In this document: positions 37,601-51,290 of the stretch, piece by piece | How positions within the stretch are numbered: position 1 is the stretch's first letter | Layout: each line of letters starts with the position of its first letter | Source of the DNA: Calliopsis andreniformis | Lineage: Eukaryota; Arthropoda; Insecta; Hymenoptera; Andrenidae | Length of the DNA: 64,000 nt | Direction: 5' to 3' | Assembly (NCBI RefSeq): GCF_051401765.1 | Contig: NW_027480423.1 | Span: 12,896,001-12,960,000 of the forward strand | Position numbers and translations under genes: made by a program | Notes under the pieces: model-generated | What the model saw: the letters and a program-made list of their open reading frames with translations, nothing else | Database searches by the model: none | Told to the model about the DNA's origin: nothing

Positions 37601-38808
37601 TTATTCACTTTATACGATGGAAAAGCTGTGGTATTTATATTGTATTTTGTGATTCTGGCGCTGACATCTAAGGCCGTAGCCATTCGATGTGGTGGAGCAA
37701 CGCCCTAGAGTGAAGCTTAGGTTGCCCGGAACGTAGAAACGACCATTACTTTCACCCTGGTTGCAATTATTCCTGTTATACAATGGAACAACTATTGTAT
37801 TTTTATTGTATTTTATGCTTCTGGAATTGAGTTCTAAGTCCCTAGCTATTCGATCTGTCGGAGCAACGCATTGAGCGGAGCCTAGGTTGCCCGGAACGTA
37901 GAAATGACCATCACTTTCACACTGGTTGCAATTACACCTGTAATACGATGGAGAAACTCTTGTATCTTTATTGTATTTTATGCTTCAGGCATTGACTCCT
38001 ATAGCCATACCTACTCCATCTGGAGGAGCAACGCCCTAGAGTCAAGCCTAGGTTGCCCGGAACGTAGATATGACCATAACTTTCACACTGGTTGCAATTA
38101 TTCATGTTATACGATGGACAAACACTTGTATCTTTATTGTATTTTACGCTTCAGGCATTGACTTCTATAGCCATACCTATTCCATCTGGAGGAGCAACGC
38201 CCTAGAGTCAAGCATAGGTTGCCCGGAACGTAGATATGACCATAACTTTAACACTGGTTGCAATTATTCATGTTATACGATGGAAAAACTGTTGTATTTT
38301 ATGCTTCTGGCGTTGACTTCTAAGGCCCTAACTCTTCGATCTGGAGGAAAAATGCCTCAGAGTTATGTCTTGGATGGCCGAAACGTCGAAATGGTCATTA
38401 CTTTCACACTGGTTGCAATTATTCATGCTATACGATGGAAAAACTGTTGCATTTCTAATGTACTTTATGCTTCTGGCGTTGACGTCTAAGGCCCTCACTC
38501 TTCGATCTGGTGGACCAACGCCCTAGTGTGAAGCCGAGGTTGCCCGGAACGTAGAAGTGACCATAACTTTCACACTGGTTGCAATAATACTTTTTATACG
38601 ATGGAAAAATTGTTGTATTTATTTTGTATTTTATGATTCTATCGTTGACTTCTTAGGCCCTAACTATTCGCTCTGGTTGACCAACGCCCTAGAGTGAAGC
38701 CTAGGTTGCCCGGAACGTAGAAATGACCATCACCTTCACTCTGGTTGCAATTATTCATGCTATACGATGGAAAAACTGTTGCATTTTTATTGCATTTTCT
38801 GCTTCTGG
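37601..38808. repeat. Partial HOR-B unit, truncated at the family junction
   Basis: From about 37691 the sequence matches the second internal copy of the HOR-B block (8985 onward) with offset 28,706 bp, and it stops abruptly at 38808. Its left end is a hybrid monomer: 'gctgacatctaagg' of one variant is joined to 'gtagccattcgatg' of another near 37665-37690. It contains the 11-bp deletion at about 38297. Variant 'ggatggccgaaacg' near 38373 is private. Confidence 0.82.
38286..38310. other. 11-bp deletion inside a monomer
   Basis: All other copies of this monomer read 'tgtatttatttcgtatttta'. Here 'tgtattttatgc' follows directly, so 11 bp are missing. The missing piece is bounded by short direct repeats of 'gtattt', as expected for replication slippage. 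The shift joins two reading frames that are separate elsewhere and gives a 139-codon open frame (38070-38489), the longest in the window. It has no independent sign of being coding. Confidence 0.85.
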
Positions 38809-38845
38809 CAGAAATCCTAAGTCCTTTGAATCCTAAGTCCCTAGC
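38803..38845. other. Junction scar between HOR families (15-bp insertion)
   Basis: The distance between adjacent 'ggaacg' boxes (38714 and 38895) is 181 bp, 15 bp more than the period. After 'gcttctggc' the sequence continues with two imperfect copies of one short string. 'aatcctaagtcc' occurs at 38813-38824 and again at 38829-38840. The second copy is in its normal place in the monomer family that follows; the first is extra. The truncated HOR-B unit ends here and a different monomer order begins. Confidence 0.85.
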
Positions 38846-41800
38846 TATTCGGTCTGGTGGAGGAACGCCCTAGAGTGAAGCCTAGATTGCCCGGAACGCA
38901 GCAATGACCATTTCTTTCACTCTGTTTGCAATTATTCATTTTATACGATGGAAAAGCTGTTGTATTTATATTGTATTTTATGCTTCTGGCGTTGACTTCT
39001 GAGGCCGTAGCTATTAGATGTGGTGGAGCAACGCGCTAGAGTGTACGCCTAGGTTGCACGGAACGTAGAAGTGACCTTTACTTTCACACTGTTTGCAATT
39101 ATTCATTTTATACGATGGAAAAGCTGTTGTATTTATATTGTATTTTATGCTTTGGGCGTTGGCTTCTAAGGCCCTAGCTATTCGATTTGGTGGAGCAACG
39201 CCCTAGGGTGAAGTCTAGGTTGTCCGAAACGCAGAAATGACCAGTACTTTCACACTGGTCGCAATTATTCCTGTTATACAATGGAACAACTGTTGTATTT
39301 TTATTGTATTTTATGCTTCTGGCGTTGACTTCTAAGTCCCTAGCTATTCGATCTGGTGGAGCACCGCATAGAGCGGAGCCTAGGTTGCCCGGAACGTAGA
39401 AATGACCATCACTTTCACACTGGTTGCAATTATACCTGTTATACGATGGAGAAGCTCTTGTATCTTTACTGTATTTTATGCTTCAGGCTTTGACTTCTAT
39501 AGCCATACCTATTCCATCTGGAGGAGCAACGCCCTAGCGTCATGCCTAGGTTGCCCGGAACGTAGATATGACCATAACTTTCACACTAGTTGCTATTATT
39601 CATGCTATACAATGGAAAGGCTGTTGTATTTATATTGTATTTTATGCTTCTGGCGTTGACTTCTAAGGCTGTAGCTATTCGATGTGGTGGAGCAACGCCC
39701 TAGAGTGAATCCTATGTAGCCCGGAACGTAGAAATGACCATCATCTCCACACTGTTTGCAATTATTCATTTTATACGATGGAAAAGCTGTGGTATTTATA
39801 TAGTATTTTGTGATTCTGGCGTTGACATCTAAGGCCGTGGTTATTCGATGTGGTGGAGCAACGCCCTAGAGTGAAGTCTAGGTTGCCGGGAACGTAGAAA
39901 CGAGCATTACTTTCACACTGGTTGCAATTATTCCTGTTATACCATGGAAAAACTGTTGTATTTTTATTGTATTTTATGCTTCTGGCGTTGACTTCTAAGG
40001 CCGTAGCTATTAGATGTGGTGGAGGAACGCGCTGGAGTGACGCCTAGGATGCACGGAACGTAGAAATGACCATTACTTTCACACTGCTTGCAATTATTCC
40101 AGTTATACAATGGAAAAACTGTTGCATTTTATTGTATTTTATGCATCTGGCGTTGAATTCTAAGACCCTAGCTATTCGATCTGGTGGAGGAACGCCCTAG
40201 AGAGGAGCCTAGGTTGCCCGGAACGCAGCAATGACCATTACTTTCACTCTGTCTGCAATTATTCATTTTATACGATGGAGAAGCTGTTGTATTTATATTG
40301 TATTTTATGCTTATGGCGTTGACTTCTAAGGCCGTAGCTATTAGATGTGGTGGAGGAACGCGCTAGAGAGACGCCTAGGTTGCACGGAACGTAGAAATGA
40401 CCATTACCTTCACACTGGTTGGAATTATTCCTATTATACGATGGCAAGACTGTTGTATTTTTATTGTATTTTATGCTTCTGGCGTTGAATTCTAAGTCCC
40501 TAGCTATTCGATCTGGTGGAGCTACGCCCTAGAGTGAAGCCTAGGTTGCCCGGAACGTAGAAATGACCATTACTTTCACACTGTTTGCAATTATTCATTT
40601 TATACGATGGAAAAGCTGTTGTATTTATATTGTATTTTATGCTTTGGGCGTTGACTTCTAAGGCCCTAGCTATTCGATTTGGTGGAGCAACGCCGTAGAG
40701 TGAAGTCTAGGTTGCCCGAAACGTAGAAATGACCAGTACTTTGACACTGGTTGCAATTATTCCTGTTATACAATGCAACAACTGTTGTATTTTTATTGAA
40801 TTTTATGCTTCTGGCGTGGACTTGTAAGTCCCTAGCTATTCGATCTGGTGGAGACCCGCATAGAGCGGAGCCTAGGTTGCCCGGAACGTAGAAATGACCA
40901 TCACTTTCACACTGGTTGCAATTATACCTGTTATAGTATGGAGAAGCTCTTGTATCTTTACTGTATTTTATGCTTCAGGCATTGGCTTCTATAGCCATAC
41001 CTATTCCATCTGGAGGAGCAACGCCCTAGCGTCATGCCTAGGTTGCCCGGAACATAGATATGACCATAACTTCCACAATGGTTGCTACTACTCATGCTAT
41101 ACGATGGAAAGGCTGTTGTATTTATATTGTATTTTATGCATCTGGCGTTGACTTCTAAGGCTGTAGCTATTCGATGTGGTGGAGCAACGCCCTAGAGTGA
41201 ATCCTATGTAGCCCGGAACGTAGAAATAACCATCATCTCCACACTGTTTGCAATTATTCATTTTATACGATGGAAAAGCTGTGGTATTTATATTGCATTT
41301 TGTGATTCTGGCGTTGACATCTAAGGCCGGGGTTATTCGATGTGGTGGAGCAACGCCCTAGAGTGAAGTCTATGTTGCCGGGAACGTAGAAACGACCATT
41401 ACTTTCACACTGGTTGCAATTATTCCTGTTGTACCATGGTAAAACTGTTGTGCTTTTATTGTTTTTTATGCTTCTGGAGTTGACTTCTAAGGCCGTAGCT
41501 ATTAGATGTGGTGGAGGAACGCGCTAGAGTGACGCCTAGGTTGCACGGAACGTAGAAATGACCATTACTTTCACACTGCTTGCAATTATTCCTGTTATAC
41601 AATGGAAAAACTGCTGCATTTTTATTGTATTTTATGCATCTGGCGTTGAAGTCTAAGTCCCTAGCTATTCGATCTGGTGGAGCAACGCCCTATAGCGGAG
41701 CCTAGGTTGCCCGGAACGTAGAAATGACCATTACTTTCACACTGTTTGCAATTATTCATTTTATACGATGGAAAAACTGTTGCATTTTTATTGTATTTTA

Positions 41801-42600
41801 TGCATCTGGCGTTGAATTCTAAGACCCTAGCTATTCGATCTGGTGGAGCAACGCCCTAGAGAGGAGCCTACGTTGCCCGGAACGCAGCAATGACCATTAC
41901 TTTCACACTGGTTGTAATTATTCCTCTTATACGATGGAAAAACTGTTGCATCTTTATTGTATTTTATGCTTCCGGCGTTGACTTGTAAGGCCCTAACTAT
42001 TCGATCTGGTGAAGCAACGCCGTAGAGTGAAGCCTAGGTTGCCGGGAACGTAGAAACGACCATTATTTTCACACTGGTTGCAATTATTCCTGTTATACCA
42101 TGGAAAAGCTGTTCTATTTATATTGTATTTTATGCTTCTGGCGTTGAATTCTAAGGCCCTAGCTATTCGATCTGGTGGAGCAACGCCCTAGAGTGAAGCC
42201 TAGGTTGCCCAGAACGTAGAAATGACCATTACTTTCACACTGTTTGCAACTATTCATTTTATACGATGGAAGAGCTGTTGTATTTATATTGTATTTTATG
42301 CTTCTGGCGTTGCCTTCTAAGGCCGTAGCTATTAGATGTGGTAGAGCAACGCGCTAGAGTGACGCCTATGTTGCACGGAACGTAGAAAGGACCATTACTT
42401 TCACACTGCTTGCAATTATTCCTCTTATACAATGGAATAACTGTTGCATTTTTATTGTATTTTATGCATCTGGCGTTGAATTCTAAGTCCCTAGCTATTC
42501 GATCTGGTGGAGCAACGCCCTAGAGAGGAGCCTAGGTTGCCCGGAACGTAGAAATGACCATTACTTTCACACTGCTTTCAATCATTCATTTTACACGATG
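38841..42600. repeat. 9-monomer repeats (1,492 bp) and heterogeneous monomers
   Basis: The region 39090-40581 aligns with 40582 to about 41900 at offset 1,492 bp, i.e. 9 x 166 minus 2. The two missing bases come from the 165-bp monomer with 'cgcatagagcgg' and from a monomer with four T in 'gcattttattg' (near 40117). Markers include 'gctttgggcgttg', 'gtgaatcctatgtagccc' and 'gagaagctcttgtatc'. A 167-bp monomer occurs at 38895-39061 through an extra T in 'gagtgtacgcc'. The two copies differ at many sites and are older than the HOR-B copies. Confidence 0.78.
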
Positions 42601-43619
42601 GATGAGCTGTTGTATTTATATTGTATTTTATGCTTCTGGCGTTGACTTCTAAGGCCGTAGATATTAGATGTGCTGGAGGAACGCCCTAGAGTGACGCCTA
42701 GGTTATACGGAACGTAGAAATGACCATCATCTTCACTCTGGTTGCAATTATTCCCGTTATACGATGGAAAAACTGCTGTATTATTATTGCATTTTATGCT
42801 TCGGGCGTTGACTTCTGAGGCCGTAGCTATTCGATGTGGTGGAGCAACGCCCTAGAGTGAAGCCTAGGTTGCCCGGAACGTAGAAACGAGCATTACTTTC
42901 ACTCTGGTTGTAATTATTCCTGTTATACGATGGAAAAGCTGTTGTGATTATATTATATTTTATGCTTCTGACGCTGACTTCTAAGGCCGTAGCTATTCGA
43001 TGTGGTGGAGCAACGCCCTAGAGTGAAGCCTAGGTTGCCCAGAACGTAGAAACGAGCATTACTTTCACACTGGTTGTAATTATTCCTGTTATACGATGGA
43101 AAAGCTGTTGTATTTTTATTGTATTTTATGCTTCTGGCGTTGAATTCTAAGTCCCTAGCTATTCGATCTGGTGGAGCAACGCCCTAGAGCGGAGCCTAGG
43201 TTGCCCGGAACGTAGAAATGACCATCACTTTCACACTGTTTGCAATTATTCATTTTATACGATGGAAAAGCTGTTGTATTTATATTGTATTTTATGCTTC
43301 TGGCGTTGAATTCTAAGGCCCTAGCTATTCGATCTGGTGGAGCAACGCCCTAGAGTGAAGCCTAGGTTGCCCGGAACGTAGAAATGACCATTACTTTCAC
43401 ACTGCTTGCAATTATTCCTGTTATACAATTGAATAACTGTTGCATTTTTATTGTATTTTATGCATCAGGCGTTGAATTCTAAGTCCCTAGCTATTCGATC
43501 TGGTGGAGCAACGCCCTAGAGCGGTGCCTAGGTTGCCCGGAACGTAGAAACGACCATGACTTTCACACTGTTTGCAATTATTCACTTTATACGATGGAAA
43601 AGCTGTTGTAATTATATTG
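42601..43619. repeat. Mixed monomers, no clear HOR
   Basis: About six monomers with varied markers: 'ggttatacgg' near 42710, 'gttgtgattatattat' near 42942, and a monomer at 42983-43132 that matches the left edge of the window. The 'caattgaataac' variant appears twice (near 43428 and 43926), three monomers apart (498 bp), and marks the start of the next HOR. Confidence 0.7.
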
Positions 43620-46600
43620 TATTTTATGCTTCTGGCGTTGAATTCTAAGGCCCTAGCTATTCGATCTTGTGGAGCACCGCCCTAGACTGAAGCCTAGGTT
43701 GCCCGGAACGTAGAAATGACCATTACTTTCACACTGTTTGCAATTATTCATTTTATACGATGGAAGAGCTGTTGTATTTATATAGTATTTTATGCTTCTG
43801 GCGTTGACTTCTAAGTCCCTAGCTATTCGATCTGGTGGAGCTACGCCCTAGAGTGAAGCCTAGGTTGCACGGAACGTAGAAGTGACCATTACTTTCACAC
43901 TGCTTGCAATTATTCCTGTTATACAATTGAATAACTGTTGCATTTTTATTGTATTTTATGCATCAGGCGTTGAATTCTAAGTCCCTAGCTATTCGATCTG
44001 GTGGAGCAACGCCCTAGAGCGGTGCCTAGGTTGCCCGGAACGTAGAAATGACCATCACTTTCACACTGTTTGCAATTATTCCTTTTATACGATGGAAAAG
44101 CTGTTGTATTTATATTGTATTTTATGCTTCTGGCGTTGAATTCTAAGGCCCTAGCTATTCGATTTGGTGGAGCAACGCCGCAGAGTGAAGCCTAGGTTGC
44201 CCGGAACGTAGAAATGACCATTACTTTCATACTGTTTGCAATTATTCATTTTATACGATGGAAGAGCTGTTGTATTTATATTGTATTTTATGCTTCTGGC
44301 GTTGACTTCTAAGGCCGTAGATATTAGATGTGCTGGAGCAACGCCCTAGAGTGACGCCTAGGTTGTACGGAACGTAGAAATGACCATCATCTTCACTCTG
44401 GTTGCAATTATTCCTGTTATACGATGGAAAAACTGCTGTATTTTTATTGCATTTTATGCTTCGCGCGTTGACTTCTGAGGCCGTAGCTATTCGATATGGT
44501 GGCGCAACGCCCTAGAGTGAAGCCTAGGTAGCCGGGAACGTAGAAATGACCATCATTTTCACACTGTTTGCAATTATTCATTTTATACGATGGAAAAGCT
44601 GTTGTATTTATATTGTATTTTATGCTTCTGGCGTTGAATTCTAAGGCCCTAGACATTCGATGTGGTGGAGCAACGCCCTGGAGTGAAGCCTAGGTAGCCC
44701 GGAACGTAGAAATGACCATCATCTTCACACTGTTTGCAATTATTCATTTTATACGATGGAAAAGCTGTGGTATTTATATTGTATTTTGTGATTCTGGCGC
44801 TGACATCTAAGGCCGTAGATATTTGATGTGGTGGAGCAACGCCCTAGAGTGAAGCTTAGGTTTCCCGGAACGTAGAAACGACCATTACTTTCACCCTGGT
44901 TGCAATTATTCCTGTTATACAATGGAACAACTGTTGTATTTTTATTGTATTTTATGCTTCTGGCGTTGAGTTCTAAGTCCCTAGCTATTCGATCTGTCGG
45001 AGCAACGCATTGAGCGGAGCCTAGGTTGCCCGGAACGTAGAAATGACCATCACTTTCACACTGGTTGCAATTATACCTGTAATACGATGGTGAAACTCTT
45101 GTATCTTTATTGTATTTTATGCTTCAGGCATTGACTTCTATAGCCATACCTACTCCATCTGGAGGAGCAACGCCCTAGAGTCAAGCCTAGGTTGCCCGGA
45201 ACGTAGATATGACCATAACTTTCACACTGGTTGCAATTATTCATGTTATACGATGGACAAACTCTTGTATCTTTATTGTATTTTAGGCTTCAGGCATTGA
45301 CTTCTATAGCCATACCTATTCCATCTGGAGGAGCAACGCCCTAGAGTAAAGCATAGGTTGCCCGGAACGTAGAAGTGACCATAACTTTCACACTGGTTGC
45401 AATTATACTTTTTATACGATGGAAAAACTGTTGTATTTATTTTGTATTTTATGATTCTATCGTTGACTTCTTAGGCCCTAACTATTCGCTCTGGTTGACC
45501 AACGCCCTAGAGTGAAGCCTAGGTTGCCCGGAACGTAGAAATGACCATCACCTTCACTCTGGTTGCAATTATTCATGCTATACGATGGAAAAACTGTTGC
45601 ATTTTTATTGCATTTTCTGCTTCTGGCGTTGACTTCTAAGACTGTAGCTATTAGATGTGGTGTAGCAACGCCCTAGAGTGACGCCTAGGCTGCACGGACC
45701 GTAGAAATGACCATCATCTTCACTCTGGTTGCAATTACTCCTGTTATACGACGGAAAAACTGCTGTATTTTTATTGCATTTTATGCTTCTGGCGTTGACT
45801 TCTAAGGCCGTAGCTATTCGATGTGGTGGAGTAACGCCCTAGAGTGAAGGCTAGGTTTCCCGGAACGTAGAAACGACCATGACTTTCACACTGTTTGCAA
45901 TTATTCACTTTATACGATGGAAAAGCTTTTGTATTTATATTGTATTTTATGCTTCTGGCGTTGAATTCTAAGGCCCTAGCTATTCGATTTGGTGGAGCAA
46001 CGCCGCAGAGTGAAGCCTAGGTTGCCCGGAACGTAGAAATGACCATTACTTTCATACTGTTTGCAATTATTCATTTTATACGATGGAAGAGCTGTTGTAT
46101 TTATATTGTATTTTATGCTTCTGGCGTTGACTTCTAAGGCCGTAGATATTAGATGTGCTGGAGCAACGCCCTAGAGTGACGCCTAGGTTGTACGGAACGT
46201 AGAAATGACCATCATCTTCACTCTGGTTGCAATTATTCCTGTTATACGATGGAAAAACTGCTGTATTTTTATTGCATTTTATGCTTCGCTCGTTGACTTC
46301 TGAGGCCGTAGCTATTCGATATGGTGGCGCAACGCCCTAGAGTGAAGCCTAGGTAGCCCGGAACGTAGAAATGACCATCATTTTCACACTGTTTGCAATT
46401 ATTCATTTAATACGATGGAAAAGCTGTTGTATTTATATTGTATTTTATGCTTCTGGCGTTGAATTCTAAGGCCCTAGACATTCGATGTGGTGGAGCAACG
46501 CCCTGGAGTGAAGCCTAGGTTGTACGGAACGTAGAAATGACCATCATCTTCACACTGTTTGCAATTATTCATTTTATACGATGGAAAAGCTGTGGTATTT

Positions 46601-48597
46601 ATATTGTATTTTGTGATTCTGGCGCTGACATCTAAGGCCGTAGATATTTGATGTGGTGGAGCAACGCCCTAGAGTGAAGCTTAGGTTTCCCGGAACGTAG
46701 AAACGACCATTACTTTCACCCTGGTTGCAATTATTCCTGTTATACAATGGAACAACTGTTGTATTTTTATTGTATTTTATGCTTCTGGCGTTGAGTTCTA
46801 AGTCCCTAGCTATTCGATCTGTCGGAGCAACGCATTGAGCGGAGCCTAGGTTGCCCGGAACGTAGAAATGACCATCACTTTCACACTGGTTGCAATTATA
46901 CCTGTAATACGATGGTGAAACTCTTGTATCTTTATTGTATTTTATGCTTCAGGCATTGACTTCTATAGCCATACCTACTCCATCTGGAGGAGCAACGCCC
47001 TAGAGTCAAGCCTAGGTTGCCCGGAACGTAGATATGACCATAACTTTCACACTGGTTGCAATTATTCATGTTATACGATGGACAAACTCTTGTATCTTTA
47101 TTGTATTTTAGGCTTCAGGCATTGACTTCTATAGCCATACCTATTCCATCTGGAGAAGCAACGCCCTAGAGTCAAGCATAGGTTGCCCGGAACGTAGAAG
47201 TGACCATAACTTTCACACTGGTTGCAATTATACTTTTTATACGATGGAAAAACTGTTGTATTTATTTTGTATTTTATGATTCTATCGTTGACTTCTTAGG
47301 CCCTAACTATTCGCTCTGGTTGACCAACGCCCTAGAGTGAAGCCTAGGTTGCCCGGAACGTAGAAATGACCATCACCTTCACTCTGGTTGCAATTATTCA
47401 TGCTATACGATGGAAAAACTGTTGCATTTTTATTGCATTTTCTGCTTCTGGCGTTGACTTCTAAGACTGTAGCTATTAGATGTGGTGTAGCAACGCCCTA
47501 GAGTGACGCCTAGGCTGCACGGACCGTAGAAATGACCATCATCTTCACTCTGGTTGCAATTATTCCTGTTATACGACGGAAAAACTGCTGCATTTTTATT
47601 GCATCTTATGCTTCTGGCGTTGACTTCTAAGGCCGTAGCTATTCGATGTGGTGGAGCAACGCCCTAGAGTGAAGGCTTGGTTACCCGAGGCGTAGAAACG
47701 TCCATTACTTTCACACTGTTTGCAATTACTCATTCTATACGATGGTAAAGCTGTTGTATTTTTATTGTATTTTCTGCTTCTGGCATTGACTTCTAAGGTC
47801 CTAGCTATTCAATCTGGTGGGGCAACGCCGTAGAGTGAAGCCTAGGTTGCCGGGAACATAGAAATGACCATCACCTTCGCTCTGGTTGCAATTACTCCTG
47901 TAATACCATGGAAAAACTGTTGTATTTTTATTGTATTTTATGCTTCTTGAGTTGAATCCTAAGTCCCTAGCTATTCGGTCTGGTGGAGGAACGCCCTAGA
48001 GTGAAGCCTAGGTTGCCCGGAACGCAGCAATGACCATTACTTTCACTCTGTTTGCAATTATTCATTTTATACGATGGAAAAGCTGTTGTATTTATATTGT
48101 ATTTTATGCTTCTGGCGTTGACTTCTAAGGCCGTAGCTATTAGATGTGGTGGAGCAACGCGCTAGAGTGACGCCTAGGTTGCACGGAACGTAGAAGTGAC
48201 CTTTACTTTCACACTGCTTGCAATTATTCCTGTTATACAATGGAAAAACTGTTGCATTTTTATTGTATTTTATGCATCTGGCGTTGAATTCTAAGTCCCT
48301 AGCTATTCGATCTGGTGGAGCAACGCCCTAGAGCGGAGCTTAGGTTGCCCGGAACGTAGAAATGACCATCACTTTCACACTGTTTGCAATTATTCATTTT
48401 ATACGATGGAAAAGCTGTTGTATATATATTGTATTTTGTGATTCTGGCGCTGACATCTAAGGCCGTAGATATTTGATGTGGTGGAGCAACGCCCTAGAGT
48501 GAAGCTTAGGTTTCCCGGAACGTAGAAATGACCATCATCTTCACACTGTTTGCAATTATTCATTTTATACGATGGAAAAGCTGTTGTATTTATATTG
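43620..48597. repeat. HOR-C unit 1 (4,978 bp, 30 monomers)
   Basis: The first half (43620 to about 46280) recurs at 48598-51260 with a constant offset of 4,978 bp, two bases short of 30 x 166. Markers are 'caattgaataac' (43927 and 48905), 'gccgcagagtgaag', and the monomer with 'gatggtgaaactc' (45086 and 50064). The unit contains a second copy of the 'gatggtgaaactc' monomer at 46911, 1,825 bp from the first, so it already holds an internal duplication. It resembles the order of HOR-B monomers but without the HOR-B private variants. Confidence 0.82.
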
Positions 48598-51290
48598 TAT
48601 TTTATGCTTCTGGCGTTGAATTCTAAGGCCCTAGCTATTCGATCTGGTGGAGCAACGCCCTAGACTGAAGCCTAGGTTGCCCGGAACGTAGAAATGACCA
48701 TTACTTTCACACTGTTTGCAATTATTCATTTTATACGATGGAAGAGCTGTTGTATTTATATTGTATTTTATGCTTCTGGCGTTGACTTCTAAGTCCCTAG
48801 CTATTCGATCTGGTGGAGCTACGCCCTAGAGTGAAGCCTAGGTTGCACGGAACGTAGAAGTGACCATTACTTTCACACTGCTTGCAATTATTCCTGTTAT
48901 ACAATTGAATAACTGTTGCATTTTTATTGTATTTTATGCATCAGGCGTTGAATTCTAAGTCCCTAGCTATTCGATCTGGTGGAGCAACGCCCTAGAGCGG
49001 TGCCTAGGTTGCCCGGAACGTAGAAATGACCATCACTTTCACACTGTTTGCAATTATTCCTTTTATACGATGGAAAAGCTGTTGTATTTATATTGTATTT
49101 TATGCTTCTGGCGTTGAATTCTAAGGCCCTAGCTATTCGATTTGGTGGAGCAACGCCGCAGAGTGAAGCCTAGGTTGCCCGGAACGTAGAAATGACCATT
49201 ACTTTCATACTGTTTGCAATTATTCATTTTATACGATGGAAGAGCTGTTGTATTTATATTGTATTTTATGCTTCTGGCGTTGACTTCTAAGGCCGTAGAT
49301 ATTAGATGTGCTGGAGCAACGCCCTAGAGTGACGCCTAGGTTGTACGGAACGTAGAAATGACCATCATCTTCACTCTGGTTGCAATTATTCCTGTTATAC
49401 GATGGAAAAACTGCTGTATTTTTATTGCATTTTATGCTTCGCGCGTTGACTTCTGAGGCCGTAGCTATTCGATATGGTGGCGCAACGCCCTAGAGTGAAG
49501 CCTAGGTAGCCGGGAACGTAGAAATGACCATCATTTTCACACTGTTTGCAATTATTCATTTAATACGATGGAAAAGCTGTTGTATTTATATTGTATTTTA
49601 TGCTTCTGGCGTTGAATTCTAAGGCCCTAGACATTCGATGTGGTGGAGCAACGCCCTGGAGTGAAGCCTAGGTAGCCCGGAACGTAGAAATGACCATCAT
49701 CTTCACACTGTTTGCAATTATTCATTTTATACGATGGAAAAGCTGTGGTATTTATATTGTATTTTGTGATTCTGGCGCTGACATCTAAGGCCGTAGATAT
49801 TTGATGTGGTGGAGCAACGCCCTAGAGTGAAGCTTAGGTTTCCCGGAACGTAGAAACGACCATTACTTTCACCCTGGTTGCAATTATTCCTGTTATACAA
49901 TGGAACAACTGTTGTATTTTTATTGTATTTTATGCTTCTGGCGTTGAGTTCTAAGTCCCTAGCTATTCGATCTGTCGGAGCAACGCATTGAGCGGAGCCT
50001 AGGTTGCCCGGAACGTAGAAATGACCATCACTTTCACACTGGTTGCAATTATACCTGTAATACGATGGTGAAACTCTTGTATCTTTATTGTATTTTATGC
50101 TTCAGGCATTGACTTCTATAGCCATACCTACTCCATCTGGAGGAGCAACGCCCTAGAGTCAAGCCTAGGTTGCCCGGAACGTAGATATGACCATAACTTT
50201 CACACTGGTTGCAATTATTCATGTTATACGATGGACAAACTCTTGTATCTTTATTGTATTTTAGGCTTCAGGCATTGACTTCTATAGCCATACCTATTCC
50301 ATCTGGAGGAGCAACGCCCTAGAGTCAAGCATAGGTTGCCCGGAACGTAGAAGTGACCATAACTTTCACACTGGTTGCAATTATACTTTTTATACGATGG
50401 AAAAACTGTTGTATTTATTTTGTATTTTATGATTCTATCGTTGACTTCTTAGGCCCTAACTATTCGCTCTGGTTGACCAACGCCCTAGAGTGAAGCCTAG
50501 GTTGCCCGGAACGTAGAAATGACCATCACCTTCACTCTGGTTGCAATTATTCATGCTATACGATGGAAAAACTGTTGCATTTTTATTGCATTTTCTGCTT
50601 CTGGCGTTGACTTCTAAGACTGTAGCTATTAGATGTGGTGTAGCAACGCCCTAGAGTGACGCCTAGGCTGCACGGACCGTAGAAATGACCATCATCTTCA
50701 CTCTGGTTGCAATTACTCCTGTTATACGACGGAAAAACTGCTGTATTTTTATTGCATTTTATGCTTCTGGCGTTGACTTCTAAGGCCGTAGCTATTCGAT
50801 GTGGTGGAGTAACGCCCTAGAGTGAAGGCTAGGTTTCCCGGAACGTAGAAACGACCATGACTTTCACACTGTTTGCAATTATTCACTTTATACGATGGAA
50901 AAGCTTTTGTATTTATATTGTATTTTATGCTTCTGGCGTTGAATTCTAAGGCCCTAGCTATTCGATTTGGTGGAGCAACGCCGCAGAGTGAAGCCTAGGT
51001 TGCCCGGAACGTAGAAATGACCATTACTTTCATACTGTTTGCAATTATTCATTTTATACGATGGAAGAGCTGTTGTATTTATATTGTATTTTATGCTTCT
51101 GGCGTTGACTTCTAAGGCCGTAGATATTAGATGTGCTGGAGCAACGCCCTAGAGTGACGCCTAGGTTGTACGGAACGTAGAAATGACCATCATCTTCACT
51201 CTGGTTGCAATTATTCCTGTTATACGATGGAAAAACTGCTGTATTTTTATTGCATTTTATGCTTCGCTCGTTGACTTCTGAGGCCGTAGC
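48598..51290. repeat. HOR-C unit 2 (partial)
   Basis: This is the copy of 43620-46280 at +4,978 bp. The segment 49113 to about 50690 is also related to 45960-47537 at offset 3,153 bp (19 monomers). It breaks off near 51270-51290, where a 'cttcgctcgttg' monomer is followed by the 'cgaggcgtag' monomer family, so the second copy is shorter than the first. Confidence 0.8.

Noticed and set aside
38070..38489. 139-codon open frame, the longest in the window
   Set aside because: It arises only because an 11-bp deletion near 38297 joins two frames that exist separately in all other copies. Its translation is satellite sequence, with no domain and no codon-level conservation.
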